Origin: a virus
Length of the DNA stretch: 64,000 nt
Virus record (IMG/VR): IMGVR_UViG_3300045120_000483
Span: 40,882-104,881 of that record
Reading direction: 5' to 3' (one strand)
Shown: piece by piece, positions 7,514 through 16,357 of the stretch
Layout: every line of letters starts with the position of its first letter
How positions within the stretch are numbered: position 1 is the stretch's first letter
The notes under the pieces: model-generated
What the model was told of the DNA's origin: nothing
Databases searched by the model: none
The model's input: only the letters and a program-made list of their open reading frames with translations
Program-made: the position numbers and the translations under genes

Positions 7514-9346
7514 TTACTTCTTTCCTTTGGCCTGTTTCAGAGCAGTTCGCATTGTGACAAACATCCTCTTGGCCTTATTGTCATCTAGGTTAGCCGGGGC
7601 ATTCTTTCGGAAAGCTGGGAAGTCATTAGCCGCTACGGCCCGACGCTGTTTACTGGCGGACACTCCCCCAATTTCCTTGCTAGCCGGGTCTCTGTCCCCT
7701 CCGGAGACAATATTAATCTTTGAAAAATGGAACAATTTACCGGGCTCCGGTCCATTATATTTCGCCACAAGCTTCTTATAGTCCGCAACCCGGTCGGAAC
7801 CCGCCATAATCGTCAAATGTTTAACCCCCGAATGATGCATATGCTTCAACTGGGCGACAAGAGTGGCTTTATCGGGACCTGCGACCGCAACATCAGCCTT
7901 CGGAAACATACTTTTAAGCCATTTCAGTTTATCGGCCGGGGACAAGGGGTTTTTCTTATCTCCCTGAGAGCCTGAGGCGACCACTGATAACTTTCCGCCG
8001 GTTTTGGTAGCTATCCTACCCCCCTGATCAATTAATTGCCTGTGGCCCTCTGTGGGCGGATTAAAACGGCCCCAAACCAGGACGGTCGGGTTATCGGATG
8101 GATTGACCTTCGCATTCCAGTCAAAATTAGCCGCAGAGAAATGATTTCGATCCACCAGCTTGACGGGCTCATGATTTAGAGAAGCAACAAACCCCTCTGG
8201 TTTTGACTTGTTTCCTAGGATAGTCTCATCGTAAGGAGACTTGTGAGATAAAGTATCCACAAGCACGTTTTTAGCATTTTGAAGGTGTTTATGAGCCATA
8301 AACAGAGATTTGAAAGTATCTTCATTCCCCAAAACATTCTTAATCTCCGTATTCAAGTTAGATTTCAAGTTAGATTTACCTGAATCGGTCTTCAGGTCCT
8401 CCATTTTACTATTCATTTGCTTTCGAAGGAAGCTGATATAGCCTGAAACTGTATTTTCTTTCCGATTCTTTACCGCATCATTGATATAGGCCAGAAGGGT
8501 CTTTTCATGGTTCCGAACCGGCTCATGATCCGGAATTTTAGAAAAGACCTTTCGGGCCTTGGTCAGAGCATCACTGAACTTCTTCTGATCCCCGGGCGGA
8601 TAGTAAAAATTCCCCCCCACCTTGGTATTGAACAAATGGACATCTGGAGAATCCTTAAAAGCCCCATGATCAAATTTATATTTGGCTTTTAGAGTTCCAT
8701 CCATTTCGGGTTCATAAGTGGTATGGGGGGCAATCCCGATCTTCGAATCAGCTATTTTCCTGCCCTCCGCTGAGCCCTTCGGAACATGATAGGAAAGGGT
8801 ATTGGGAGAGAATGAATAATGGGAATTGTTAGCAACACCAACATCCTCCGCCGTGTACATCAGATCACCCTGATAAACGCCTTCCTTGGGGGTTATCCCC
8901 TTCAGGTGCTTCAGAGCATTCTTGAGCTTCTTAACCAGACCCGGGCTCTTTCCATGATTGGCCTCAATATCCTTATCCGAAAAGTTGATTTTTGGGCTCT
9001 TGTTGAAAAAAGCCTTGGTGCCTACAAAGAACTTTTTAGTTTCGGGGTGATGTCCCCAGACCAAAGAAGGGCTTCCGTCCATCTTTGTCGTCAAATTAAA
9101 CTTATCGTTCTTCTTGCCGGTCAGAAAATTATGAGTATGGGTCAGAAATTCTGAAGCCTTACTCAGACCATCGGGGTGACGGATTAGCAGGTCTTCAGCA
9201 TGATCTAAGTGCTGGTTTTTGGAAGATTTCTTCTCTTCCCTGGCTCCTTCGGTGAGAAGTTCGGCATCCTCAAAGATAGCCGAAAAATCCGGATCGACTA
9301 GAACGCCCTCCGGGAATAAATGGGTGATTTCATGTAATAATTTCAT
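7514..9346 (-). CDS. ligase-like nucleotidyltransferase fused to an NMNAT-like domain, about 610 aa
   Basis: Numbering counts from the TTG at 9349; ATG 9346 is residue 2. The N-terminal half carries what look like covalent nucleotidyltransferase (polynucleotide ligase) motifs: KMDG with Lys about 89 (motif I), EGFV about 385-388 (motif IV) and VKLV about 396-399 (motif V). The C-terminal part has the cytidylyltransferase/NMNAT signature GRFNPPTEGH (about 427-436) and a late SASKQRRA resembling ISSTxxR. This architecture recalls proteins listed as DUF6267 in T4-like phages. Predicted roles are end-joining or adenylylation plus NAD-type nucleotide synthesis; neither is shown. A GATAAATA element lies 5 bases before the ATG, so the message may be leaderless. 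Confidence 0.8.
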   Translation of the reverse strand: MKLLHEITHLFPEGVLVDPDFSAIFEDAELLTEGAREEKKSSKNQHLDHAEDLLIRHPDGLSKASEFLTHTHNFLTGKKNDKFNLTTKMDGSPSLVWGHHPETKKFFVGTKAFFNKSPKINFSDKDIEANHGKSPGLVKKLKNALKHLKGITPKEGVYQGDLMYTAEDVGVANNSHYSFSPNTLSYHVPKGSAEGRKIADSKIGIAPHTTYEPEMDGTLKAKYKFDHGAFKDSPDVHLFNTKVGGNFYYPPGDQKKFSDALTKARKVFSKIPDHEPVRNHEKTLLAYINDAVKNRKENTVSGYISFLRKQMNSKMEDLKTDSGKSNLKSNLNTEIKNVLGNEDTFKSLFMAHKHLQNAKNVLVDTLSHKSPYDETILGNKSKPEGFVASLNHEPVKLVDRNHFSAANFDWNAKVNPSDNPTVLVWGRFNPPTEGHRQLIDQGGRIATKTGGKLSVVASGSQGDKKNPLSPADKLKWLKSMFPKADVAVAGPDKATLVAQLKHMHHSGVKHLTIMAGSDRVADYKKLVAKYNGPEPGKLFHFSKINIVSGGDRDPASKEIGGVSASKQRRAVAANDFPAFRKNAPANLDDNKAKRMFVTMRTALKQAKGKK

Positions 9347-9350
9347 CAAA

Positions 9351-9358
9351 TATTTATC
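9351..9358 (-). promoter_or_regulatory. late-promoter-like GATAAATA before the ligase/NMNAT gene
   Basis: Minus-strand GATAAATA ends 5 bases before ATG 9346, so transcription would begin at or near the start codon. No ribosome site is visible, fitting a leaderless message. Confidence 0.4.
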
Positions 9359-10720
9359 TCATTTGATCCCGGCAAATAACCCTTTCAGGACTTCCTTCCC
9401 GGCATCCATTACCGGGACACTATCCTTTTCGGGTTTAATGTCGGCAGAAACATCAAAAAGTCGCATCTTATCCAGGTCCAAACCCAGATGAAACCTCAAA
9501 TAGTAGTCCTTACGATTGTAGCGATTCTTAATTTGTTTGATAAAAACCTGTTTCAGAGCATCAAGCTCTTCCGTTCGAACAATTGCCAGAATAATATCAG
9601 CGGCGGCGGCAAGACCAAAGGATTCAGAGATATGATGCATCTCCGGTTCAGAACTCTTAAACCCCTCCCTATTGAACTGAGTGGCAGAAACAATGGGAAC
9701 GTTAAACTCCTTGGCCAACCCCCTGATCTCTTGAGCAATGGCCTGAACATATTCATAGAGACCGACGTTACCAGAAAGTTTAATTCGGGAGGACTTGCAG
9801 ATATTTAGATAGTCGATGTAGATGATATCCGGAACAAACTTCTTCTTCAACTTCAATTCATTGAGAAGATGACGAAAATTATCGGCCCCCGCCGTTGCTT
9901 CATTGTACTCCTGAATAATCAGCTTACCGGGAGTCTTGTCCCACACCTTCTTGATCTTATTATGAAAAGCCGCCTTATCCAGCTTAACAAGATCATTCAG
10001 GGCAACATCCATCAGATTGGCATCGATACGCTCCGCAATAAGCTGTTCGGCCATCTCCATAGTAATGTAGAGGACATTAAATCCCCTGACCAAATTAGCA
10101 GCCGCCATATGACACATGAACAGCGACTTACCGAAACCAACACCCCCCATAAGAATATTAAGGGTCTTTCGAATCAGACCCCCCTTGGTAATCTTGTTCA
10201 TAATCTCTAAATCAAAGGGGATACGAACATGCTTTTCATGAAAAAATGAGTGTCGATCTTCCCAATCTTCAAAATAGTCATGACCAATATGAGAATCAAA
10301 AGAAACAGCTAGAGCATCCGACAAGATTTGGGGGATAGCTCCCCGCCCCAGCGTGTTACCCTTTTTGTTCTCCATAATCGACATGGCCTTGTACAGACCA
10401 TTCTCAATCGCCTTATCCTGACAGAACTTCTCTGAGGCATTGACCAACCAATCCAACTCAAGCTTCTTACCGTCATAGGTGTCAACAATAACCTGACAAC
10501 CCTTGGCGGTTTCTTCCGTCAGGTCCCGTCGATTATCAATTTCAATCTTGACGGCCTGAAGCTCCGGAGACTTATTATACTTATTGACATAATCCCGGAT
10601 GACCTCAAAGGCTATCCGTTCGGAACGATCATGAAAATATTCCGGTTGAATATGAGGAAGAACTTTTCGGGAGAAATCTTCATTCGAAATCAGATTGTGA
10701 AGTATAGTTTGTTCGATCAA
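9359..10720 (-). CDS. 41: replicative DNA helicase, gp41 (DnaB type), 453 aa
   Basis: Hexameric 5'-3' helicase that unwinds the fork and carries the primase. Walker A is GGVGFGKS (about residue 190) within ILMGGVGFGKSLFMCHMAA; the Walker B region reads PDIIYIDYLNI and the H4 region VSATQFNREGF. Length is close to T4 gp41 (475 aa). The start ATG overlaps the TGA of the macro-domain gene. Its loader gp59 and ssDNA-binding gp32 are encoded at 60.6-62.2 kb. Confidence 0.92.
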   Translation of the reverse strand: MIEQTILHNLISNEDFSRKVLPHIQPEYFHDRSERIAFEVIRDYVNKYNKSPELQAVKIEIDNRRDLTEETAKGCQVIVDTYDGKKLELDWLVNASEKFCQDKAIENGLYKAMSIMENKKGNTLGRGAIPQILSDALAVSFDSHIGHDYFEDWEDRHSFFHEKHVRIPFDLEIMNKITKGGLIRKTLNILMGGVGFGKSLFMCHMAAANLVRGFNVLYITMEMAEQLIAERIDANLMDVALNDLVKLDKAAFHNKIKKVWDKTPGKLIIQEYNEATAGADNFRHLLNELKLKKKFVPDIIYIDYLNICKSSRIKLSGNVGLYEYVQAIAQEIRGLAKEFNVPIVSATQFNREGFKSSEPEMHHISESFGLAAAADIILAIVRTEELDALKQVFIKQIKNRYNRKDYYLRFHLGLDLDKMRLFDVSADIKPEKDSVPVMDAGKEVLKGLFAGIK

Positions 10721-11214
10721 TTTTGGGGAATTTCCTCTCTAGAAAGAACATAAACAACCGGTTCGGCATGAAACATCGACTCCTGAATGATCTCTGAAAT
10801 GATCTTCCAATCGCCGCCCCCTAGACCGGCCCCGATCTTTGGCATTGCCACGGCCGTAAAAGCGGGACCTCCAAAGTTTCCATCATAACAGAACGTGTTC
10901 AAACGCCTCATACATTCCCGAATGGCATTGTAATCAACATACTGTTTGTTTTGACGACCATAGAATTCTTGTGTGATGCAGTTCGCAATTGCCTTACCGC
11001 CCGAATAAGCAAAGATGATATCCCCCGGAACGAAAGGAGTTGTATCTTTAAATTCCATTATTTTTTGGGCGTAAGTTCTATAGGCAGATGGAAAAGCTTG
11101 TTTGATAGCTAAGGCGACTCCGGCCCCCATCACACCTTGAGCATTACAGCCATGAGCTATTATCGGCTCCGGAGCTTTTGTCAAATTCCCCACAACATAT
11201 CGAATATTTGTCAT
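10717..11214 (-). CDS. macro-domain ADP-ribose-binding protein, 165 aa
   Basis: ATG 11214 has GGAG six bases upstream; an upstream TTG is less likely. The N-terminus VVGNL..PIIAHGCNAQG followed by VMGAGVALAI is the ADP-ribose-binding core of macro domains, and IGAGLGGGDW is the second phosphate-binding loop. The family binds or hydrolyses ADP-ribose, ADP-ribose 1''-phosphate or ADP-ribosyl groups. In a phage it could reverse defence ADP-ribosylation (as DarG does for DarT) or clear ADP-ribose signals; this is inference. It has its own promoter at 11234-11262. Confidence 0.88.
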   Translation of the reverse strand: MTNIRYVVGNLTKAPEPIIAHGCNAQGVMGAGVALAIKQAFPSAYRTYAQKIMEFKDTTPFVPGDIIFAYSGGKAIANCITQEFYGRQNKQYVDYNAIRECMRRLNTFCYDGNFGGPAFTAVAMPKIGAGLGGGDWKIISEIIQESMFHAEPVVYVLSREEIPQN

Positions 11215-11233
11215 ACACTTCTCCAAAACGACA

Positions 11234-11262
11234 AGTGTAGATCACTCTACTGGGGTTGTCAA
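11234..11262 (-). promoter_or_regulatory. sigma70-like promoter for the macro-domain gene
   Basis: Minus strand: TTGACA (complement of 11257-11262), 17-bp spacer, TACACT (complement of 11234-11239). Confidence 0.7.
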
Positions 11263-12264
11263 GTTTCCCTCCAAACAATATTTCTTCCGAATATGTTCCT
11301 TGAATTTCTCATTTTTGATTAGAACCTCCCAAAAGGAATCATCCTCTTCCAGAGTCTTGCGTTGAGACTTCTTCTCCATTCCTTCACATTGATACCAAGC
11401 CCCCGATTGAGTAATCAGCCCGGACTCTACCCCCTCTTCCAACAAACCCGACCACTTGAAGATGCCAGATTCAAATGAAACTGTAATCGGAATTTTGCTC
11501 TTTTCGCGAACCGTTCGGGATTTATCGATATTAATAATAAACTCATATCCAGACAATTCCTTGCCATCCTTATCCTGTTTACGTCCAATGACCCAAATAT
11601 CATTGCCGTTGTAGTAGCCGCCCCGGCCGCCGCTCACTACTTCTTTGGAATAGGTTTCCTGGGTCTGATAAGTGTGATTGACACAAATCAGAGGAATACC
11701 CTTGAGGGTCAATGACGGCCCAATAATTCGAAACACCGATTTAATTTGTTTTGCCCGGGTCATATCAGCCGCATCATTACCCTTCAGGGCATCGTCAACC
11801 TCTTTCTTTGAGGCGATATTTCCCAGAGAATCCACAAAGATAAAGACCTCATCCCCCTTTTTCATACTCTCAAGCTGAACAGCAATATCATGCTTGAACA
11901 TTTCGATATTAGTAATCGGGGTGTGAATAACCTTATCCATATTGATCTGAAGGGAATTGAAATACCCCTCCGGAGAACCAAACTCCGAATCATAAAACAA
12001 GCAGACCCCTTCGGGATACTTCCGTTGAAACGACTGTAGCATCAAAAGAGCAAAAATCGTTTTGAAATGTTTTGGGGGGCCCGCAATAATGGTCACCCCC
12101 GGTAGCAACCCGCCATCAAGTTCTCCACACAAGGCGACGTTGACCATGGGGACGACCGTTGATATTCGTTCCCGATCAGCAAAGACCGTTGATTCCGATA
12201 GAACGGAGGTCAGTTCGATAGTGGATGCTTTTAAAATACGATCCCGCAGGGTTGTATTAATCAT
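11242..12264 (-). CDS. uvsX: UvsX recombinase (RecA-like), 340 aa
   Basis: Catalyses strand exchange for recombination-dependent replication. Walker A is seen as IIAGPPKHFKT (about residues 55-65) and Walker B as EVFIFVDSLGNI (about 138-149), with the RecA-like L2 region around VSGGRGGYYNGNDI. Length 340 versus 391 in T4. The gene starts within the end of the 68-aa gene and follows the DNA polymerase operon. It would act with UvsW, gp32 and gp46/47, all encoded here. Confidence 0.92.
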   Translation of the reverse strand: MINTTLRDRILKASTIELTSVLSESTVFADRERISTVVPMVNVALCGELDGGLLPGVTIIAGPPKHFKTIFALLMLQSFQRKYPEGVCLFYDSEFGSPEGYFNSLQINMDKVIHTPITNIEMFKHDIAVQLESMKKGDEVFIFVDSLGNIASKKEVDDALKGNDAADMTRAKQIKSVFRIIGPSLTLKGIPLICVNHTYQTQETYSKEVVSGGRGGYYNGNDIWVIGRKQDKDGKELSGYEFIINIDKSRTVREKSKIPITVSFESGIFKWSGLLEEGVESGLITQSGAWYQCEGMEKKSQRKTLEEDDSFWEVLIKNEKFKEHIRKKYCLEGNLTTPVE

Positions 12265-12463
12265 GATTTTTTTCCTTGTATATCTCTATGTCTGTTTGTG
12301 TTTTTTTGAGTTGAATGAAAAGTAAACTTTCTAGCTGTTGAAGGGTCACCTTCAGGGCTTCCGACCCTTTACATTCGGAATATAATGATTGCCAAAGTTG
12401 ACTTTGTAAGTCCAGAGCCGTTTGAAGCCGTTTTTCTTTCTTTACCAAAATATCATATATCAC
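12257..12463 (-). CDS. small helical protein, 68 aa
   Basis: Starts at GTG 12463, whose GTGA overlaps the stop of the tiny upstream gene, and ends overlapping the uvsX start. Two charged amphipathic helices (LQSQLWQSLYSECKG, TLQQLESLLFIQLKK) suggest a dimerising or partner-binding protein. Unknown function; the overlaps at both ends support it. Confidence 0.6.
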   Translation of the reverse strand: MIYDILVKKEKRLQTALDLQSQLWQSLYSECKGSEALKVTLQQLESLLFIQLKKTQTDIEIYKEKNHD

Positions 12464-12540
12464 AGTATGACTACTCCTGTTAGGACTCCTGTTAAAATGA
12501 ATACAACTGCTATCATTAGCAGTAATTTGAGATTATCCAA
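12460..12540 (-). CDS. tiny membrane peptide, 26 aa
   Basis: From TTG 12540, inside the polymerase stop, the frame reads MDNLKLLLMIAVVFILTGVL and ends at TGA 12460. It is almost entirely one membrane helix. The GTGA overlap with the next gene argues that it is translated, but the TTG start lacks a clear ribosome site. Confidence 0.4.
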   Translation of the reverse strand: MDNLKLLLMIAVVFILTGVLTGVVIL

Positions 12541-15052
12541 GAGCCGCGCCCAGTGTTGCTTTCTTCTCCGTATTCCAACCAATAACGCTGGTAATTGACT
12601 GGACCGGGTTTAGAAAAGTCTTCTCCCATTGGGTCACTCTGTCTACATACTTATCGACATTGATTTGCTTGGGAAGAAAGCCCTCATCCGGGAGGGTAAG
12701 AACGTGCGACCGAAAAATGTTGGGCTCTTTCAAATAGACAAACCGTATCTTGTCCCGGGACTTGATCTTGTTGAATTTGTTTTTCAGTTCATACTTATCG
12801 ATTTGTTCGTTATAGACAATTGCCCCTCTGACATGAATGGGGCAATGCGGTTTGAACCGAAACACCGGGTCAAAATAATCCTCAATCCCGTTGACGGTCT
12901 TGGGAAGAGCAATGTCCATAACGGACAATCTCATAAACTCCAGTTTAAACTTCTTCACAAGATCGTGAAGGGCTTTTTCATCCTTGAACATAATGATATT
13001 CAGGGCTTCTTTCATATGGTCCCGACAGGCCTTGGGTTTATCGGAACGGGCAACTTCAATACCCTTATAAAGGAGCTTGGGAGGATCATACCTAACCCCC
13101 TCCTTATCCAGAACGGACATCACATACATCTTCTTGCCGCGCCAAATCGCTTTGGCCGCGATCACTTCCCTCTTCATCTTTACAACATTATTGTAGCTGT
13201 TTAGCATTCGGGCCAAATCAGCACACTGTTTATCGATAAAGGGTTCTAGCTTTTTCTTACAAAGAGCATCAATAAAATCCAATTTCTTTTCCGGAGCAAT
13301 CTCCAGGGCCTTGGTAATAGCTTCGACTTTGATATACAAGCTATCCGTATCCCCCGCGACAATAAAATCCTGTCCCTCTGTCTTCAGAACCTTATTCAGA
13401 TAGATATTGATATTTCGCATTACCCACTTGATATACAACTGACCGGTCAAAGTCACCGACTCAGCCAAATTGATATCAAACCACCGGCAATATTCATTGC
13501 TCAAAGCGCCGTACAAACCATTAGTCAAAATTTTCAATGCATTCTGATAACTATCCAATTGTCCAATTTTGTTCTTGTCGGGATTATCAGACTTTTGCAT
13601 TTCCAGCATTTCTTGTTTAACCACATCTCTATCAGAGATAAACTGATCAACGATGGCCGGGATGAAGCCCCGAATATCTCTCCGATAGACACACTTATTT
13701 GCACATAATGTGAGGTTTTTGTCTTGGAGATATTCGGTAGCTCCATCCCAATTCTCTACGTCGAACTTAGTAAACTCCGGTATTCGATTGAAACCCGCCG
13801 TCAGAAACGTTTCCGGAGAAATGTTATGCTGAGAAATAAGAGAAGGATACAGGGACCTAAAGTCAAAAGAAATCACGTCATGGGAAAGACCAATCTGGGG
13901 GTCCAGAACGAAACCCCCACTAAAGTCCCGAACAGTCTGGGGTTTGTTCTGAGGGATAACAATTCCCCGCTCCAAAAGATAATTGTGAAGGATCACGTCC
14001 CAAGGTTTCACCGTCACAAAGGCATCATTCAAATTGACCTTGGCCTTGTAAGCCATGGCAAAAATCTGTCGAAGAAACCCCAACTTCTCTTCTAATTTTT
14101 GAACCAACACCGCATCATGAATATTGTAGTCATAGTAGCGTTCGGGGTCCTTCTCATACAAGTCATTCAGACTTTCAAACTCTGAATAATCCAGCTTGCG
14201 TTCCCCTAACTCCAGAAAGGCGATGTTGTCTAGTCGATAGGAATCCCGGGAAGAAGACGTGAATTTCTTGTAAAGCTGAATATAGTCAAGCTGACTGATC
14301 CCGGCAATCTCATAGATTTTATCCGTTCGATTCTCAATATTCTTCGAAGAATTAGACGTTGATTTGCCTCTAACCACATCCTTTTCATCTACAATCCGCC
14401 AGGGACTGAGCCGTAACATGGCATCCGTCCCAAGAATTCGTTCAATTCTATTAATAAGATAGGGCATGTCAAAACGGTCGGAATACCAACCGCTTACCAC
14501 ATCACAAACCCATTCATCCGACTCCCAGACATTTAGGAAATCATTCAACATCCTCCTTTCATCCTCATAGAGGACATAGACCACCTTAGGATTCTTCGGG
14601 AGATAATATTTGGTTCCGAAGGTAATAATCTTATCCCCCCGGACTAGAGTGATGGCCGTTACCTCATCCTCCCCTTTCATGGGGTTCGGCATTCCGTTCT
14701 TGGAATCGACCTCAATATCGATAAAATTAATTCGGATCAACCGGGGGTCATAATCCACCTTTCCCGGAAAATGATCGTTGATGAAGGGGTATTTAAAGTT
14801 CGTCATTCCATAGAATGGGATGTTCGAAACCCCTTCGTAATGCTTAATAAAGTCGCGGGCGGCTCCCAGACTATCGAATTCAACCTTTTGAGCGGAGGTC
14901 CCTTCAAGGGTCTTGAATGGCCCGGGGCCCGGTAAGAAGAGGTAGGGCTTATAATCAATTGTCTCTACAATACGCTTGTCCCCAAGGTATCCGATGAGAC
15001 AGATTTTATCACGTTTCTGATAAACGTTGGTATAAAAATACTTACTTGTCAT
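12533..15052 (-). CDS. 43: DNA polymerase, family B (gp43), 839 aa
   Basis: Phage replicase with 3'-5' proofreading. Exonuclease motifs: FIDIEVDS (about 110), WYSDRFDMPY (about 190) and YNIHDAVLV (about 315). Polymerase motifs: DFRSLYPS (about 400), KILTNGLYGALSN (about 510) and GDTDSLY (about 575). The C-terminal region would carry the clamp-binding tail. Length 839 versus 898 in T4. It has its own promoter (15060-15088). The fork partners gp45, gp44/62, gp41, gp59 and gp32 are all in this window. Confidence 0.96.
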   Translation of the reverse strand: MTSKYFYTNVYQKRDKICLIGYLGDKRIVETIDYKPYLFLPGPGPFKTLEGTSAQKVEFDSLGAARDFIKHYEGVSNIPFYGMTNFKYPFINDHFPGKVDYDPRLIRINFIDIEVDSKNGMPNPMKGEDEVTAITLVRGDKIITFGTKYYLPKNPKVVYVLYEDERRMLNDFLNVWESDEWVCDVVSGWYSDRFDMPYLINRIERILGTDAMLRLSPWRIVDEKDVVRGKSTSNSSKNIENRTDKIYEIAGISQLDYIQLYKKFTSSSRDSYRLDNIAFLELGERKLDYSEFESLNDLYEKDPERYYDYNIHDAVLVQKLEEKLGFLRQIFAMAYKAKVNLNDAFVTVKPWDVILHNYLLERGIVIPQNKPQTVRDFSGGFVLDPQIGLSHDVISFDFRSLYPSLISQHNISPETFLTAGFNRIPEFTKFDVENWDGATEYLQDKNLTLCANKCVYRRDIRGFIPAIVDQFISDRDVVKQEMLEMQKSDNPDKNKIGQLDSYQNALKILTNGLYGALSNEYCRWFDINLAESVTLTGQLYIKWVMRNINIYLNKVLKTEGQDFIVAGDTDSLYIKVEAITKALEIAPEKKLDFIDALCKKKLEPFIDKQCADLARMLNSYNNVVKMKREVIAAKAIWRGKKMYVMSVLDKEGVRYDPPKLLYKGIEVARSDKPKACRDHMKEALNIIMFKDEKALHDLVKKFKLEFMRLSVMDIALPKTVNGIEDYFDPVFRFKPHCPIHVRGAIVYNEQIDKYELKNKFNKIKSRDKIRFVYLKEPNIFRSHVLTLPDEGFLPKQINVDKYVDRVTQWEKTFLNPVQSITSVIGWNTEKKATLGAALG

Positions 15053-15059
15053 TCATTCC

Positions 15060-15088
15060 ATGATATCTGAAAACGTCTTCTCTGTCAA
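15060..15088 (-). promoter_or_regulatory. sigma70-like promoter for DNA polymerase
   Basis: Minus strand: TTGACA (complement of 15083-15088), 17-bp spacer, TATCAT (complement of 15060-15065). The -10 ends 8 bases before the start codon, so the leader would be very short. Confidence 0.65.
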
Positions 15089-15091
15089 GAC

Positions 15092-15313
15092 CTAATGTAA
15101 CTTTCTCTCATTAGAAGTTTCGGCGGACGATACCACAAACCGATAACCATCCGGAGAGACCATATAAACCGGTTCCAGACCCGCCTTCTTGAAAATCTCC
15201 CCCCGAATCAGGAGGTTCTTGACATTCAACTCACATGTATAAATGTCCATCTTGGACTTCAACCAATCCTCCGTAACGATATCGTAAGTCGTAAAAACTT
15301 CGTAGGGTATCAT
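15092..15313 (-). CDS. small protein, 73 aa, unknown
   Basis: Start at ATG 15313 (MIPYEVFTTYDIV) with GAGGGAG upstream; the longer frame to 15355 would overlap the divergent spanin start. The product has alternating beta and helix character (AGLEPVYMVSPDGYRFVV) and no membrane span. It is divergent from the spanin gene with only 44 bp between starts. Confidence 0.65.
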   Translation of the reverse strand: MIPYEVFTTYDIVTEDWLKSKMDIYTCELNVKNLLIRGEIFKKAGLEPVYMVSPDGYRFVVSSAETSNERKLH

Positions 15314-15357
15314 TGCTACTCCCTCATTCTCACTTCTGTATTTAGCTAAATACATGT

Positions 15358-15726
15358 ATGTTCGGTCTAAGCATCGGTACCAAGCTCATCATCATCTTAG
15401 GTCTTGTCCTTTCCCTTCTGGGAGCGGCGGGAGGAGGCTATCTGTTCATTCAGCATCAGGCCGCCCAAACTCAACTCTTGAAAGACCAAAAAGCTCAATT
15501 GGAACAAATCGTTGCCCAACAAAACAAAGTCATCGAACAAAATAATGCCATCATGGAACTGGGGGACGCCTCCACCAAGAAATTCTCCGAAGTCATTGAT
15601 ACTCTTAGCTTAAATCATGAAGCCCTGAAGGAATTTCTATCCTCCCCCGAAGCCAACAAAATGGATAGAGGGTCATCCGACCTACTTAAGAAAACCATAG
15701 AAGAATTATCTAAAAAGGGAAAATAA
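15358..15726 (+). CDS. putative i-spanin (Rz-like), 122 aa
   Basis: N-terminal membrane anchor at about residues 8-30 (LIIILGLVLSLLGAAGGGY) followed by a long Gln/Lys-rich periplasmic coiled coil, the layout of an inner-membrane spanin. Spanins fuse the inner and outer membranes in the last step of lysis of Gram-negative hosts. It overlaps the next gene, a lipoprotein, by one base (TAATG), as in separated Rz/Rz1 pairs. No strong ribosome site precedes ATG 15358. Confidence 0.75.
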   Translation: MFGLSIGTKLIIILGLVLSLLGAAGGGYLFIQHQAAQTQLLKDQKAQLEQIVAQQNKVIEQNNAIMELGDASTKKFSEVIDTLSLNHEALKEFLSSPEANKMDRGSSDLLKKTIEELSKKGK

Positions 15727-16031
15727 TGAGAAAAACTATTCTAGCATCTATTTTGGGAACTTCCCTGCTACTTGCCGGTTGTAACGAAAATGACATGGTT
15801 CAACTTCAGACCCAATACAAGGTCGTAATCGCCCCCAACTCCTTGTATAATTGTCCTCAGGTCACTAAATGGCCAAAGGTAAAGACCCTGACAGACTTGC
15901 AGGTCGCCCGGGTCATGGTGCAATTGGCCGAAAGCAATAAGATTTGCGCGGCTAGCCTAAATGCCGTCAAGCAGTTCTATGCTGATGCCAAGGTTCGAAT
16001 TGAGGGTTCCAACCCTACTAAACGAAAGTAG
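15726..16031 (+). CDS. putative o-spanin lipoprotein (Rz1-like), 101 aa
   Basis: Signal peptide with lipobox LLAGC (Cys about 19), so the mature protein should be an outer-membrane lipoprotein. It directly follows the Rz-like gene and its ATG shares the preceding TAA. It is longer and less Pro-rich than lambda Rz1, but context and lipobox together make o-spanin the best call. No endolysin or holin is recognised nearby. Confidence 0.7.
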   Translation: MRKTILASILGTSLLLAGCNENDMVQLQTQYKVVIAPNSLYNCPQVTKWPKVKTLTDLQVARVMVQLAESNKICAASLNAVKQFYADAKVRIEGSNPTKRK

Positions 16032-16176
16032 CCTCTTCGATGAGGGGTTTGTCTGCTAGCTGCATTCCCCGTAGGGACTTCAGAAAGTCGATCACTTCCT
16101 TCATGGAGGTAAAGAGCTTGGACTGATTAATCAGTTGCTTTTGCTCATTTCGATATTGATACGATACCTGAATCAT
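16018..16176 (-). CDS. small protein, 52 aa, unknown
   Basis: ATG 16176 starts MIQVSYQYRNEQKQLINQSK with AGGGG six bases upstream and a promoter at 16212-16240. It ends convergently, overlapping the spanin gene by 14 bases. The frame looks coding (KLFTSMKEVIDFLKSLRGMQ) and non-membrane. Function unknown. Confidence 0.6.
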   Translation of the reverse strand: MIQVSYQYRNEQKQLINQSKLFTSMKEVIDFLKSLRGMQLADKPLIEEATFV

Positions 16177-16211
16177 CCAAATCCCCTATTTCTCTCTCAT
16201 TTAATGCTAAA

Positions 16212-16240
16212 ATTGTACAGCATCTTCAATGAGTTGTCAA
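16212..16240 (-). promoter_or_regulatory. sigma70-like promoter for the 52-aa gene
   Basis: Minus strand: TTGACA (complement of 16235-16240), 17 bp, TACAAT (complement of 16212-16217). Confidence 0.7.
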
Positions 16241-16277
16241 GGGGATTAATTTAACACAAATTCTACCAAAAATGGCA

Positions 16278-16306
16278 TTGACATCCTCCCAGAAATGAAC
16301 TATTAT
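16278..16306 (+). promoter_or_regulatory. sigma70-like promoter for the 16358 gene
   Basis: TTGACA at 16278-16283, 17 bp, TATTAT at 16301-16306; divergent from the promoter at 16212. Confidence 0.75.
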
Positions 16307-16357
16307 TTGCAATACTGAGGGCGACCGCCTTTCAGAGACAACAACCAGGGAGATATC

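Noticed and set aside
12629-13204. 191-aa plus-strand ORF
   Set aside because: Antisense to DNA polymerase, whose motifs are intact.
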